In this document: positions 25,794 to 33,397 of the stretch, piece after piece
Layout: each line of letters starts with the position of its first letter
Numbering within the stretch: position 1 is the stretch's first letter
Assembly (NCBI GenBank): GCA_019239775.1
Contig: JAFAZN010000185.1
Location: 1 to 37,268, forward strand
Direction of reading: 5' to 3'
DNA: 37,268 nt
Source: Chloroflexota bacterium
GTDB taxonomy: Bacteria > Chloroflexota > UBA6077 > CF-72
Position numbers and translations under genes: made by a program
The notes under the pieces: model-generated
Database searches by the model: none
What the model was told of the DNA's origin: nothing
The model's input: only the letters and a program-made list of their open reading frames with translations

Positions 25794-25820
25794 CGTCGCG
25801 TCGCGTATGGTGGTAGGGCA

Positions 25821-26744
25821 ATGGGCAGCCACATTGATTTCGGTTATAACCCGCCGAGCGGGACCCGCGGAATAGAAGAATTTCCGGCGGAGACCTTCGT
25901 ACGAGATCTCCAGGACGTGCTTGACCTTGCGGCCCAGGCGTTTTCGTCCTTGTGGGTCTCCGACCACCTCATGACCGAACAACCCTTTCGCATGGACGTG
26001 TGGACTCAGCTCACGTGGATCGCCGCGCACTACCCCGGACCGCTGCTGGGTACGATTGTGCTCTCCAACTCGTACCGCCATCCACCGCTCATGGCCAAGA
26101 TGGCTGCTTCGCTCCAGCAATTTAGCCGGGGCCGACTCATCTTTGGCTACGGCGCGGGGTGGTTGGAGCGCGAGTACCAGGCGTACGGTTATGAATTTCC
26201 TCCAGCCAGCGTGCGCATCGCGCAGATGGTGGAAGCGCTGCAACTAATGCGCGCGATGTGGACTTCGTCGCCCGTCACGTTTTCGGGCAAGTACTACGCG
26301 GTGCACGATGCGTATTGCGAACCGCGACCCAGTCCGCTGCCAATTGTCATGATTGGTGGTGACGGTGAGCAGCGGACGCTACGCGCGGTGGCGGAATATG
26401 CCGACTGGTGGAACACGGTCATGCGACCTCTTCCAGTGTTGCGCCACAAGCTGGAGGTTCTCGAGCAGCACTGTCGTGATGTTGGGCGTGGCTACGCCGA
26501 CGTACGCAAGACACTTACCCGCACAGTCTTTCTCTCGCGCAATAGAGCAGAAGCCGAACGGCGCGCCGGGGCTCGGCTCGAGAGCCCGCTGCCGCCGTTC
26601 GCTGGAGAGCCCGCTGCGCTGGTGGACCACCTGCGCGAGCTACACGACCTGGGGTTCGACCTGTTCCAAATGGTCTTCGCTGACTTTCCAGGTACTGCCG
26701 ACATGCGCTTGTTCATCGACGAAGTGCTGCCTCATTTCCGCTAA
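25821..26744 (+). CDS. Luciferase-like (LLM class) flavin-dependent oxidoreductase
   Basis: A 307-residue TIM-barrel flavoprotein of the bacterial luciferase superfamily. Visible segments are FSSLWVSDHLMTEQPFRMDV, GTIVLSNSYRHPPLMAKMAA, GRLIFGYGAGWLEREYQAYG, PIVMIGGDGEQRTLRAVAEY and a C-terminal DLGFDLFQMVFADF. The members may use FMN or coenzyme F420; the sequence does not decide. It lies 27 bases after the GGDEF-EAL gene on the same strand. It ends two bases from the convergent Lrp gene. The substrate is unknown. Confidence 0.9.
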   Translation: MGSHIDFGYNPPSGTRGIEEFPAETFVRDLQDVLDLAAQAFSSLWVSDHLMTEQPFRMDVWTQLTWIAAHYPGPLLGTIVLSNSYRHPPLMAKMAASLQQFSRGRLIFGYGAGWLEREYQAYGYEFPPASVRIAQMVEALQLMRAMWTSSPVTFSGKYYAVHDAYCEPRPSPLPIVMIGGDGEQRTLRAVAEYADWWNTVMRPLPVLRHKLEVLEQHCRDVGRGYADVRKTLTRTVFLSRNRAEAERRAGARLESPLPPFAGEPAALVDHLRELHDLGFDLFQMVFADFPGTADMRLFIDEVLPHFR

Positions 26745-26746
26745 CG

Positions 26747-27256
26747 TCAATCCAGCAACGGCAGTGGCAGTGGCCGCGGCGGAACCGGAGATGATTGCAC
26801 GATCGACGTCGTGGTCTGCGCGAACGCCAGAAAACCGTCGATCACTCGCTCCAGGTCCTCCACCGCGGCGGCGTGCACTTTCATCAAGAAGCAGTCCTCG
26901 CCGGTGATGCGGTGGCACTCCACGACTTCGGGTGTGGCCCGCGCGAGGTCAGCCACCTTCGGCAGCAAGCCAGGCCCCGGTCGCACACGAATGTAGGCCG
27001 CGATCGGCAGGCCGAGCGCTTTCGGATCGAGCTGAACTTGGATGCCGAGAAGAACGTGCGCCTCGCGCAAACGCGCCAGGCGTTCCGTCACCGCTGGTGC
27101 GGACATCCCGATGGTGCGCGCCAGCGCGGCAGTGCTGGCCGACGGGTCCTCCTGGAGCGCGCGCAGCAGCTGGATGTTGATGGCATCCAGCTGCGGACTT
27201 AGCTGTCCGAAGCCGGGAGCGCCAAACGGACTCTGTTTCGCAGGCATACGTTGCAT
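26747..27256 (-). CDS. Lrp/AsnC family transcriptional regulator
   Basis: A 169-residue regulator. The N-terminal winged helix is QLDAINIQLLRALQEDPSAS, then ALARTIGMSAPAVTERLARL. The C-terminal ligand-sensing domain has the pattern LGLPIAAYIRVRPGPGLLPK and VVECHRITGEDCFLMKVHA, the latter typical of Lrp amino-acid-binding proteins. The start is ATG 27256 or ATG 27247. It is divergent from the EamA exporter across only 53 bases, so it very likely controls that exporter (and itself) in response to an amino acid, as Lrp-type regulators commonly do for neighbouring exporters. The Pro/Leu-rich tail (PPRPLPLPLLD) is unusual. Confidence 0.93.
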   Translation of the reverse strand: MQRMPAKQSPFGAPGFGQLSPQLDAINIQLLRALQEDPSASTAALARTIGMSAPAVTERLARLREAHVLLGIQVQLDPKALGLPIAAYIRVRPGPGLLPKVADLARATPEVVECHRITGEDCFLMKVHAAAVEDLERVIDGFLAFAQTTTSIVQSSPVPPRPLPLPLLD

Positions 27257-27309
27257 TCTAACTTCGGAGCTGCATGTAAACGAGCGTGAGACGCCGCTAG
27301 GCTGGAAGC

Positions 27310-28176
27310 ATGGTGGTTACCAGTCTTGCCCGATCCAGCCGACTCCGCGTGCCACCACACGCCTACTTTATGGTCAGCGCGCTGTTTCACTACTTGGGAC
27401 CCGCCTTCGCGGTACTGCTATTCCAACAGGTTGATGTGCTTGGGGTCGCGTGGTTGCGCATCGCCGCAGCGGCGGTCGTGTTCGCGGTCTGGCGGCGACC
27501 GTGGCGGCTCATCCACCAGCTCACACGAACCGAGTGGGCCAACCTGATCGCGCTGGGAGTGGTGCTGGCCGCGATGAATGCCTGCTTCTATGTGGCCATC
27601 GCGCGATTGCCGCTCGGCACCGTTGGCGGTATCGAGTTCCTTGGTCCGGTTGCGCTGGCGGCGATCGGCGCCCGCACACCGCGCAACCTGGTCGCACTGG
27701 CGCTGGCTGTATGCGGCGTCTATCTGCTGACGGACGTGCGATTTGCCGGCGAGCCGATTGGCTTTGCCTTTGCCTTCGCGAATTGCGCGCTCTTTGTGGC
27801 ATACGTGATCCTGGGCCACCGCGTGGCACAAGGCGAAGCCCGCGTAGACCGCCTTGGCCTGTCAATGCTGATCGCGCTGGTGGCAATCACCCCCATTGGC
27901 CTATCCAGAGCCACACCCGCCCTGATAAACCCAGTGCTGCTAGGCGCCGGCATCGGCGTTGGCGTCTGCTCATCCGTGATCCCCTACGTCTTCGACCAGC
28001 TGGCTATGGCCCGCCTCCCCCGCGCCACATTCGCCCTACTCCTCTCCCTGCTCCCCGCCAGCGCCGCGTTCATCGGTTTGATGGTGCTGGCGCAGATCCC
28101 GGCACCCTCGGAGATCCTGGCCATTGGCCTGATCGTCGGCGGCGTGGCGCTGCATCAGACCGGGAAGGCGGGTTGA
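27310..28176 (+). CDS. EamA/DMT-family exporter, RhtA-like
   Basis: A 288-residue protein with ten predicted membrane helices in two EamA halves. The first half includes FHYLGPAFAVLLFQQVDVLG, VAWLRIAAAAVVFAVWRRP and LPLGTVGGIEFLGPVALAA. The second includes IPYVFDQLAMARLPRATFAL and a C-terminal ILAIGLIVGGVALHQTGK. The layout fits RhtA-like threonine/homoserine exporters. GGAAG precedes ATG 27310. The divergent Lrp gene 53 bases away supports amino-acid export. Its end overlaps the convergent marR gene by 22 bases. The actual substrate is inferred from context only. Confidence 0.9.
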   Translation: MVVTSLARSSRLRVPPHAYFMVSALFHYLGPAFAVLLFQQVDVLGVAWLRIAAAAVVFAVWRRPWRLIHQLTRTEWANLIALGVVLAAMNACFYVAIARLPLGTVGGIEFLGPVALAAIGARTPRNLVALALAVCGVYLLTDVRFAGEPIGFAFAFANCALFVAYVILGHRVAQGEARVDRLGLSMLIALVAITPIGLSRATPALINPVLLGAGIGVGVCSSVIPYVFDQLAMARLPRATFALLLSLLPASAAFIGLMVLAQIPAPSEILAIGLIVGGVALHQTGKAG

Positions 28177-28706
28177 GCGCGGTCTTGGGCGCCGGTCGCG
28201 GAGAGCATTGAATCGCGGGCGCGGGCTAGCAGGTGGATCAGGGCTTGTTTTTCGTTTTCCGAAAGATCGTCGAGCAATGCGTGCAGATGCGAGAGGTGCT
28301 GTGGCAGGGCGCTGTCCAGGCGTTGGCGACCTGACGGGGTGATATGCACCAGGATGGTGCGGCGGTCGTTGCGGCTGGCGGAGCGCACCACCAGGCCATC
28401 TGACTCCAGGCCGTCCACCAGTCGGGTCACGTGCGCTTTTGTCACGCCGAGCCAGTTGCCAATGTCCGTCATGCGGACCTCGTTGCCGGCGCGGTTCAAA
28501 AACGCCAGCACGTGCAGGCGCGGACGCGAAAGACCAAACTGCGTAAGGTGCTCGTCGATTAGCGCGTTCAACGTGCCGAACGCGCGAATCAGCGTCAGGC
28601 ACGCTTCCTGTGAAAGCGTGTCGGTGCCAGGGAACCGCGCTCGGTCGACTTCCGCAATGCTGCGCGCAAGTCGATCGAAGCGCGGTTCCTCGACGGTGAG
28701 TTTCAG
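28155..28706 (-). CDS. MarR family transcriptional regulator, probable CTG start
   Basis: A 183-residue winged-helix regulator if started at CTG 28706, which overlaps the amidohydrolase stop as CTGA. Core motifs are VRMTDIGNWLGVTKAHVTRL, VDGLESDGLVVRSASRNDRR and TILVHITPSGRQRLDSA. The only conventional start in frame, TTG 28571, would begin in the middle of the first dimerisation helix (LTLIRAFGTLNALIDEHL). Upstream of it the frame still reads as protein (EEPRFDRLARSIAEVDRA), with no ATG, GTG or TTG. The same four-base overlap style is used at 896, 6021 and 23680. An ATT at 28712 is another option. The regulator probably controls the amidohydrolase operon it shares. Confidence 0.85.
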   Translation of the reverse strand: MKLTVEEPRFDRLARSIAEVDRARFPGTDTLSQEACLTLIRAFGTLNALIDEHLTQFGLSRPRLHVLAFLNRAGNEVRMTDIGNWLGVTKAHVTRLVDGLESDGLVVRSASRNDRRTILVHITPSGRQRLDSALPQHLSHLHALLDDLSENEKQALIHLLARARDSMLSATGAQDRAQPAFPV

Positions 28707-29878
28707 GCCAATGCTCCGGCCGGCTGACGCGTGCGGTCCTCCAGGCCGTACAGCGCAATCGGATTCTCACGCAGAATCTTGCGCTGCTGCACAGGCGTAA
28801 TGTGCGCCATCTGTTCCGCCACAATGCGTTGCGAATCCGGGAAGGTACTGTCTGGATGCGGATAGTCCGCCGCCCACAGAATGTGGTCCTCATTGCAATA
28901 ATCGAGCAGTGAAAGACCCACCGGATCATCCTGGAACGTCACCCAGAAGTTTCGTTTCCAGACCTCTGACGGCGGCACGCTGAGACCAATCCCGCCGCGC
29001 GACTCCCAGTAGCCGCGATTATCCACCAACCGCTGATAGCGGTAGTCCATCTCGTGCACGACCCATGGCAGCCACCCCAGGCCTACTTCCGCGAGCATGA
29101 CTTTCAGGTTGGAGTGGCGCTCGAACACACCGTGACCGATCAGTCCAACGAACGGATCCAGGAACTGGTTGATGAACCCCTTGGTGGGATTGAAGACGGT
29201 CCACGGTTTTTCATCGGCTGGATTAAGCGGCCGCGCACCAGGTGCAAAGCCCGCGCCGCCACCTACGTGAAAGGAGACAATCAAACCCGTTTCCGCCGCG
29301 GCGTCCCAGAATGGTTCCCACGGCTCCTCGTAGATCGCACTTGCGCTGCGGATCAGGAAATTGACCTGCTTGGTGCCGCCACGTTTTGCCAGCCGGTACA
29401 CCTCGGCGACCGCCGCTTGTGGATCTTCTCCAGGTAAGGCCGAGACACCGTGCAAGCGGTGCGGATCGTATGAGCAGAACTCCTGCAGCCAGTCGTTGTA
29501 CGCCTGATAAATAGCAGTGCGCAGCTCCGGATCCTCGGCGCTGAAAGCGGTAATTGGACCAAACATGAAGGTGGCCTCAATGCCGTCACGCGTCATATCC
29601 GTGAGGCGAAGCTCCGGAATCGTTGGACGCAGAACGCCAAGCTCGTAGACGCCGCCGCGCTCCAACGCGTTCTGGTACGAGCGCGGCGGACCAGCCTTCG
29701 TGCCGCCGGCCCAGTTGCCCCAGCGTTTGCCATCGCACATCCAGACGTAGCCGCTGTCAGTCTCCTCCACGTGCGGGCCCCGATCGCGCAGATGCGCTGG
29801 CGTGCGCGAGGTCCACAGATCCTTGGGTAGGTACTGCAGGTCCACGTGGTCGTCGACGGAGATCATCTGGTAGTCCAT
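28703..29878 (-). CDS. Amidohydrolase family protein (amidohydrolase-2 type)
   Basis: A 391-residue TIM-barrel hydrolase or decarboxylase. The start is ATG 29878 (MDYQMISVDDH), preceded by GAGGAG; GTG 29890, overlapping the upstream stop, would add four residues. Metal-site landmarks of the amidohydrolase-2 group are ISVDDHVD near the start, SFHVGGGAG in the middle, MLAEVGLGWLPWVVHEMD, and HILWAADYPHPDSTFPDS near the end, where the Asp of ADYPH would bind metal. Relatives act on aromatic or phenolic acids, but the substrate here is not evident. It lies between a Tat-exported solute-binding protein and a MarR regulator in one operon, suggesting catabolism of an imported compound. Confidence 0.88.
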   Translation of the reverse strand: MDYQMISVDDHVDLQYLPKDLWTSRTPAHLRDRGPHVEETDSGYVWMCDGKRWGNWAGGTKAGPPRSYQNALERGGVYELGVLRPTIPELRLTDMTRDGIEATFMFGPITAFSAEDPELRTAIYQAYNDWLQEFCSYDPHRLHGVSALPGEDPQAAVAEVYRLAKRGGTKQVNFLIRSASAIYEEPWEPFWDAAAETGLIVSFHVGGGAGFAPGARPLNPADEKPWTVFNPTKGFINQFLDPFVGLIGHGVFERHSNLKVMLAEVGLGWLPWVVHEMDYRYQRLVDNRGYWESRGGIGLSVPPSEVWKRNFWVTFQDDPVGLSLLDYCNEDHILWAADYPHPDSTFPDSQRIVAEQMAHITPVQQRKILRENPIALYGLEDRTRQPAGALA

Positions 29879-29886
29879 GCTGCTCC

Positions 29887-31533
29887 TCACTTTGTGCGTT
29901 GTTGCAGGGCTTGTTCCAATTCTGCGCGTATCTGGTCACCACCTGAGCTCCGCCAGGTCTGGACCAGGTCATCGAGACTGCTGACGGACTCTCGGCCGTA
30001 CAGGATCTGGTTGATGCCATCGGTGAAGGCTCGATTCAAGCTCGAGCCCTTCTGGGCGTAGGTGTTGGAGTACAGGCCAACAGTCGGACTCTGAATGCCA
30101 AGTGCGACGGCCGCGGTTTCGTCCGCATAGCCGCGGCGCGCGGCTTCTTCCGAGCCTGAATCGAACAGCACCGGCGGACGCCGCACCAGCCCCGCCCAGG
30201 GCACCACGTCCAACATGCCTTTCGGCGTCAATTGCGGATTACCGCTGGAGTTGAGCGCGTAGTCGACATCTTTGACCCCGTAGCTCACCAGCAGATTTTC
30301 TTGCGAGCCGAACGGTGACGCCAGGTAATTCAGGATGCCGAGCAGTTCGCGCACGCGGTCGGCGCTGGCTTTGCGCAGCACCGTGAGGCCGACTGAACCG
30401 TTGCCGAGGAACTGAACGCCCTTGCTACCGTCATGTCCGAACGGAATCAACGCGTGCATGTCGAAGTTCGGATCCTGCGCGCTCGTGCCATCCCAGGCAC
30501 CGGTATACGCCAGGAACAGGTTAGGCCAGAAGGTGTACCTGCCGGAGTAGAAGCCCTGTGCCAGGGTGTTCACAGTGGCAGCCGGCGTATCGGGCCAGAT
30601 CACGCCCGCGTCCCACAGGCTGCGCAGGTATGCGACGGCCGCGCGGTACTCATCCGTTTCGATGTCTTTGGTCAGTTTGCCGGCGGATTCGCGCCAGTCA
30701 TTGGGAACGCGGAACACCTGCATCATCCACGTCAAGATGTTGCTGCCGATCGCCCACTGCGAGTCACCTCGTGTGAGCAACTTCGCCACACGGGTGAAAT
30801 CATCCGTGCTTTTGAAGGAATCGAAGCTCGCACCAACCTGGCCGAGTTGTTTGCCGTTGCCCAGCAAATCGGGACCGGTGTTGGTATCCACCTGGGGGAT
30901 GCAGAAGATCTTGTTGTTGAAAATCGCCGTTGGCCAGGCAGAAGAGGGCAGGTTGGCCAGATTGGGGTAGTCCTTTATCGCGTCGCCCGCGAGGAACGCG
31001 GTGAGATCGGCGCAGGATTTTTCCATGAAGTCGGGCATGCCCTGGATCAGGCTGCCGAGCACTGAGATGCAGAACATGTCGGGCAAGTCGTTGCCGGCCA
31101 GGATGGTGGCAAGCCGCGCGGGGTAGTCTGCATAGCTGACGAACACCACCTTCAAGTTGGCGTTCACCTGCTTGTTGAGTTCTTGCCACGCCGCGTTCTG
31201 TTCGAGCGGAGTTGGTGGCGTGCCGCTGACCACGTAGAACAGGGTGTTGACGTCGCTGCCTTTGCCTGGTGGCTGTGCGACCGATTTCACCAGGTTGTTG
31301 GGAAAGTGGAGGTATGCAGGCCGGACGCCGTTCGGGGTGCCCGGCAGGTCGGGTGGCGGTCCCTGGACGGGAACATACGCGGGCAAGGCCAGCTTGCTTG
31401 CCGCCGGCGTTGGCGGCGCCGTGCTGAGTGGCGCCGGCGCGCAAGCGGCCAGCGCTAGCGGGACGCCGAGGGCCGAATACCGCAGAAAGGCGCGTCGCGA
31501 GACTGCCACCGCCACTGGCGAGATGGTGTACAC
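29887..31533 (-). CDS. Extracellular solute-binding lipoprotein, Tat-exported
   Basis: A 548-residue family-1-like solute-binding protein. The signal peptide has a twin-arginine motif (SRRAFLR, Arg13-Arg14), a hydrophobic core (YSALGVPLALAA) and a lipobox ending at Cys31. A Pro/Ala/Thr-rich spacer follows. The mature part shows the usual pattern: YADYPARLATILAGNDLPDM, the TAFLAGDAIKDYPNLANLP stretch, FNNKIFCIPQVDTNTGP and a helical C-terminal lobe. It most resembles LipO/LplA-type binding proteins of carbohydrate ABC importers. No permease or ATPase gene is adjacent, so it must borrow a transporter encoded elsewhere or act alone. The amidohydrolase follows with a stop/start overlap or a nine-base gap, depending on the start. 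Confidence 0.9.
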   Translation of the reverse strand: MYTISPVAVAVSRRAFLRYSALGVPLALAACAPAPLSTAPPTPAASKLALPAYVPVQGPPPDLPGTPNGVRPAYLHFPNNLVKSVAQPPGKGSDVNTLFYVVSGTPPTPLEQNAAWQELNKQVNANLKVVFVSYADYPARLATILAGNDLPDMFCISVLGSLIQGMPDFMEKSCADLTAFLAGDAIKDYPNLANLPSSAWPTAIFNNKIFCIPQVDTNTGPDLLGNGKQLGQVGASFDSFKSTDDFTRVAKLLTRGDSQWAIGSNILTWMMQVFRVPNDWRESAGKLTKDIETDEYRAAVAYLRSLWDAGVIWPDTPAATVNTLAQGFYSGRYTFWPNLFLAYTGAWDGTSAQDPNFDMHALIPFGHDGSKGVQFLGNGSVGLTVLRKASADRVRELLGILNYLASPFGSQENLLVSYGVKDVDYALNSSGNPQLTPKGMLDVVPWAGLVRRPPVLFDSGSEEAARRGYADETAAVALGIQSPTVGLYSNTYAQKGSSLNRAFTDGINQILYGRESVSSLDDLVQTWRSSGGDQIRAELEQALQQRTK

Positions 31534-31669
31534 CGAAATAGTTGCCGCGTCAACTACCTCCGACGGGCGTTTCTCCCCTCCGGCCCATCATGAAGAAGGT
31601 GTTTGTGCCCGAGGTAAGGCCAGTTCACGGCAGTACTACCGTCCAGGTCATTTGGGCCGCGTGGCTCTC

Positions 31670-31694
31670 TAACTTCTTGCCTCCCCGTCGATAT
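31670..31694 (+). promoter_or_regulatory. Sigma28-like flagellar promoter candidate before fliM
   Basis: TAACTT (31670-31675) and GTCGATAT (31687-31694) resemble the sigma28/FliA boxes TAAA and GCCGATAA/T; the -10 part matches at seven of eight positions. The spacing is 13 bases instead of about 15. A start near 31701 would leave a leader of about 29 bases before fliM. This divergent gap of 196 bases holds nothing else I can identify. Confidence 0.35.
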
Positions 31695-31729
31695 GGTGCG
31701 GTCGCAGGAAACGACGGTAGAGCTGAGAG

Positions 31730-32752
31730 ATGAGCAAGACACTGTCGCAGTGGGAGATCGATGCGCTGCTCAACAGCATTGGCAGCGACGAGGGCGGGTC
31801 GAGTGCCACGCCTGGCGCGGCCGCGGTCGCCGATCGCAACATCAAGCTGTACGACTTCCGTCGCCCCGATAAGTTCTCCAAAGAGCACATTCGGGCAATC
31901 CAGAACATCCACGAGACGTTCGCGCGAGTCACGGCGTCCTCGCTGAGCAGCTACCTGCGCTCGTCGACCACTGTCTCACTGTCCTCGATCGAACAGGTTG
32001 TCTACGACGAGTACGTCCACCAGCTGTCCAATCCCACCCTGGTCAACCTCGTCGAGCTGCAGCCGCTGTCTGGCCGCATCGTGGTCGAGATGAACATGCA
32101 GATCGGACTGTCCATGCTCGACCGCATGATGGGCGGCACGGGCCAGGTGACGGTCCGCCGCAACGAGCTGACTGACATCGAGATGGCGCTGCTGCGTAGC
32201 CTGGGCGCCACGATCAGCGCTGGCCTGCGTGATGGCTGGGGCGCGGTGGCCGACGTGCAGCCCGTCCTGGTCGAAACCGTGCTGAACGCGGACCTCGTGC
32301 AGGCTGCCCTGCCTGGCGATATCGCCGCGCTGCTGCTGTTCGAGGTGAATACCCTCGGCCTCAGCGGCACGATCTCGATCTGCATCCCGCACCCCGTCAT
32401 CGAGCCGTTGATGGACCGCCTGAACACTCAGGCCTGGTTCTCGTCCGGCTCGCGCAAGGGTGGCTCCGAGAATGACCGCAACCGGCTGGCAGAAAGCATT
32501 CGCGATGCACGGCTGCCAATCACCGTCGAGCTCGGGACGACCACCGTCACGGTTGGAGAGCTGCTGGATATTCGCGCAGATGACGTTATTCGACTGGATC
32601 GCAGCCAGGAGGCCGAGCTGCCGATTCGCGCGGGCAAGCGTGCTCGCTTTCTTGGCCGACCCGGCACCCTCGGCGGCAACCGCGCCGTGCAGGTGACCGG
32701 TATTCCTCCTTCGCTGCTCGAGCTTCTCGATGAAGTCGGCGCAAGCTACTGA
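31730..32752 (+). CDS. fliM: Flagellar motor switch protein FliM
   Basis: A 340-residue C-ring protein. The N-terminal CheY-P-binding peptide LSQWEIDALLNSI (residues 5-17) is intact. The middle domain (about 45-235) carries YDFRRPDKFSKEHIRAIQNI and MLDRMMGGTGQ, the FliG-contacting loop region. A C-terminal SPOA domain (about 260-335) has ITVELGTTTVTVGELLDIRA and DVIRLDRSQEAELPI. Phospho-CheY binding switches motor rotation. It opens the second flagellar block; fliN follows after 42 bases. Confidence 0.97.
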   Translation: MSKTLSQWEIDALLNSIGSDEGGSSATPGAAAVADRNIKLYDFRRPDKFSKEHIRAIQNIHETFARVTASSLSSYLRSSTTVSLSSIEQVVYDEYVHQLSNPTLVNLVELQPLSGRIVVEMNMQIGLSMLDRMMGGTGQVTVRRNELTDIEMALLRSLGATISAGLRDGWGAVADVQPVLVETVLNADLVQAALPGDIAALLLFEVNTLGLSGTISICIPHPVIEPLMDRLNTQAWFSSGSRKGGSENDRNRLAESIRDARLPITVELGTTTVTVGELLDIRADDVIRLDRSQEAELPIRAGKRARFLGRPGTLGGNRAVQVTGIPPSLLELLDEVGASY

Positions 32753-32794
32753 CCCGGACAGCTAGATAGATAAAGGATCGCAAGGACGCAACCC

Positions 32795-33397
32795 ATGCCA
32801 GCCAAGAAGACCGACGACCAGAACCCGTTCGGCGACGGCGAGCTCAGCCAGGAGCTGATCGACCAGATGCTCAACGGCGGCGCTGTTGACAATGCCGAGC
32901 CGTCCGCGGATCCGTGGGCCGACGATGCGCTGCAGGCCGAGATCGACGCCGCCCGCATGGAGGCTGGGCTCAGCGCCGATGCTGACAGCGGCTCTGTCGC
33001 AACAGCCGCACCCGTGATGGCAGCGCCAGCAACAGCTCCGATGCCCGAACGGCGGGCCGCGCCTTCGGCGGTGCCAACGGCGGTGCACCCCGTGCAGTTC
33101 ATGCCGCTGATGCCCGAGCCGCCCTCCATGGACCAGGCGCACGGCATCGAGCTGCTGATGGACGTCGCGCTGGAGGTCAGCGTGGAGCTGGGTAAGTCGC
33201 ACATGTCGATCGGTGAGATCCTGGCGCTGCGCACGGGCTCGGTCATCGAGCTGGACAAGCTCGCGGGCGAGCCGGTGGACGTCTCGGTCAACGGGACGCT
33301 GATTGCTCGCGGTGAGGTGGTCGTGGTCGACGAGAAGTTTGGCGTGCGCATCACGGAGGTGGTGAGTAAGGCCAGGAGGCTCGCCTCTGTTGGCTGA
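32795..33397 (+). CDS. fliN: Flagellar motor switch protein FliN with FliM-like N-terminal motif
   Basis: A 200-residue protein, longer than a typical FliN (about 100-140). The C-terminal SPOA domain (about 118-195) is canonical: LLMDVALEVSVELGKSHMSI, GEILALRTGSVIELDKLAGE and VDEKFGVRITEVV. The N-terminus contains LSQELIDQML (17-26), very like the LSQxEIDALL CheY-binding peptide of FliM. An Ala/Pro-rich linker follows, as in FliY, but the CheC-like phosphatase domain of FliY is absent. AAGGA lies about eight bases before ATG 32795. The stop overlaps the fliO TTG start. Confidence 0.93.
   Translation: MPAKKTDDQNPFGDGELSQELIDQMLNGGAVDNAEPSADPWADDALQAEIDAARMEAGLSADADSGSVATAAPVMAAPATAPMPERRAAPSAVPTAVHPVQFMPLMPEPPSMDQAHGIELLMDVALEVSVELGKSHMSIGEILALRTGSVIELDKLAGEPVDVSVNGTLIARGEVVVVDEKFGVRITEVVSKARRLASVG

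Noticed and set aside
20136-31729. Mobile island with flanking direct repeats
   Set aside because: I compared the two edge regions by eye and found only a short ACTTCT(T)GCC similarity. There is no integrase, transposase or tRNA, so a mobile-element call is not supported.
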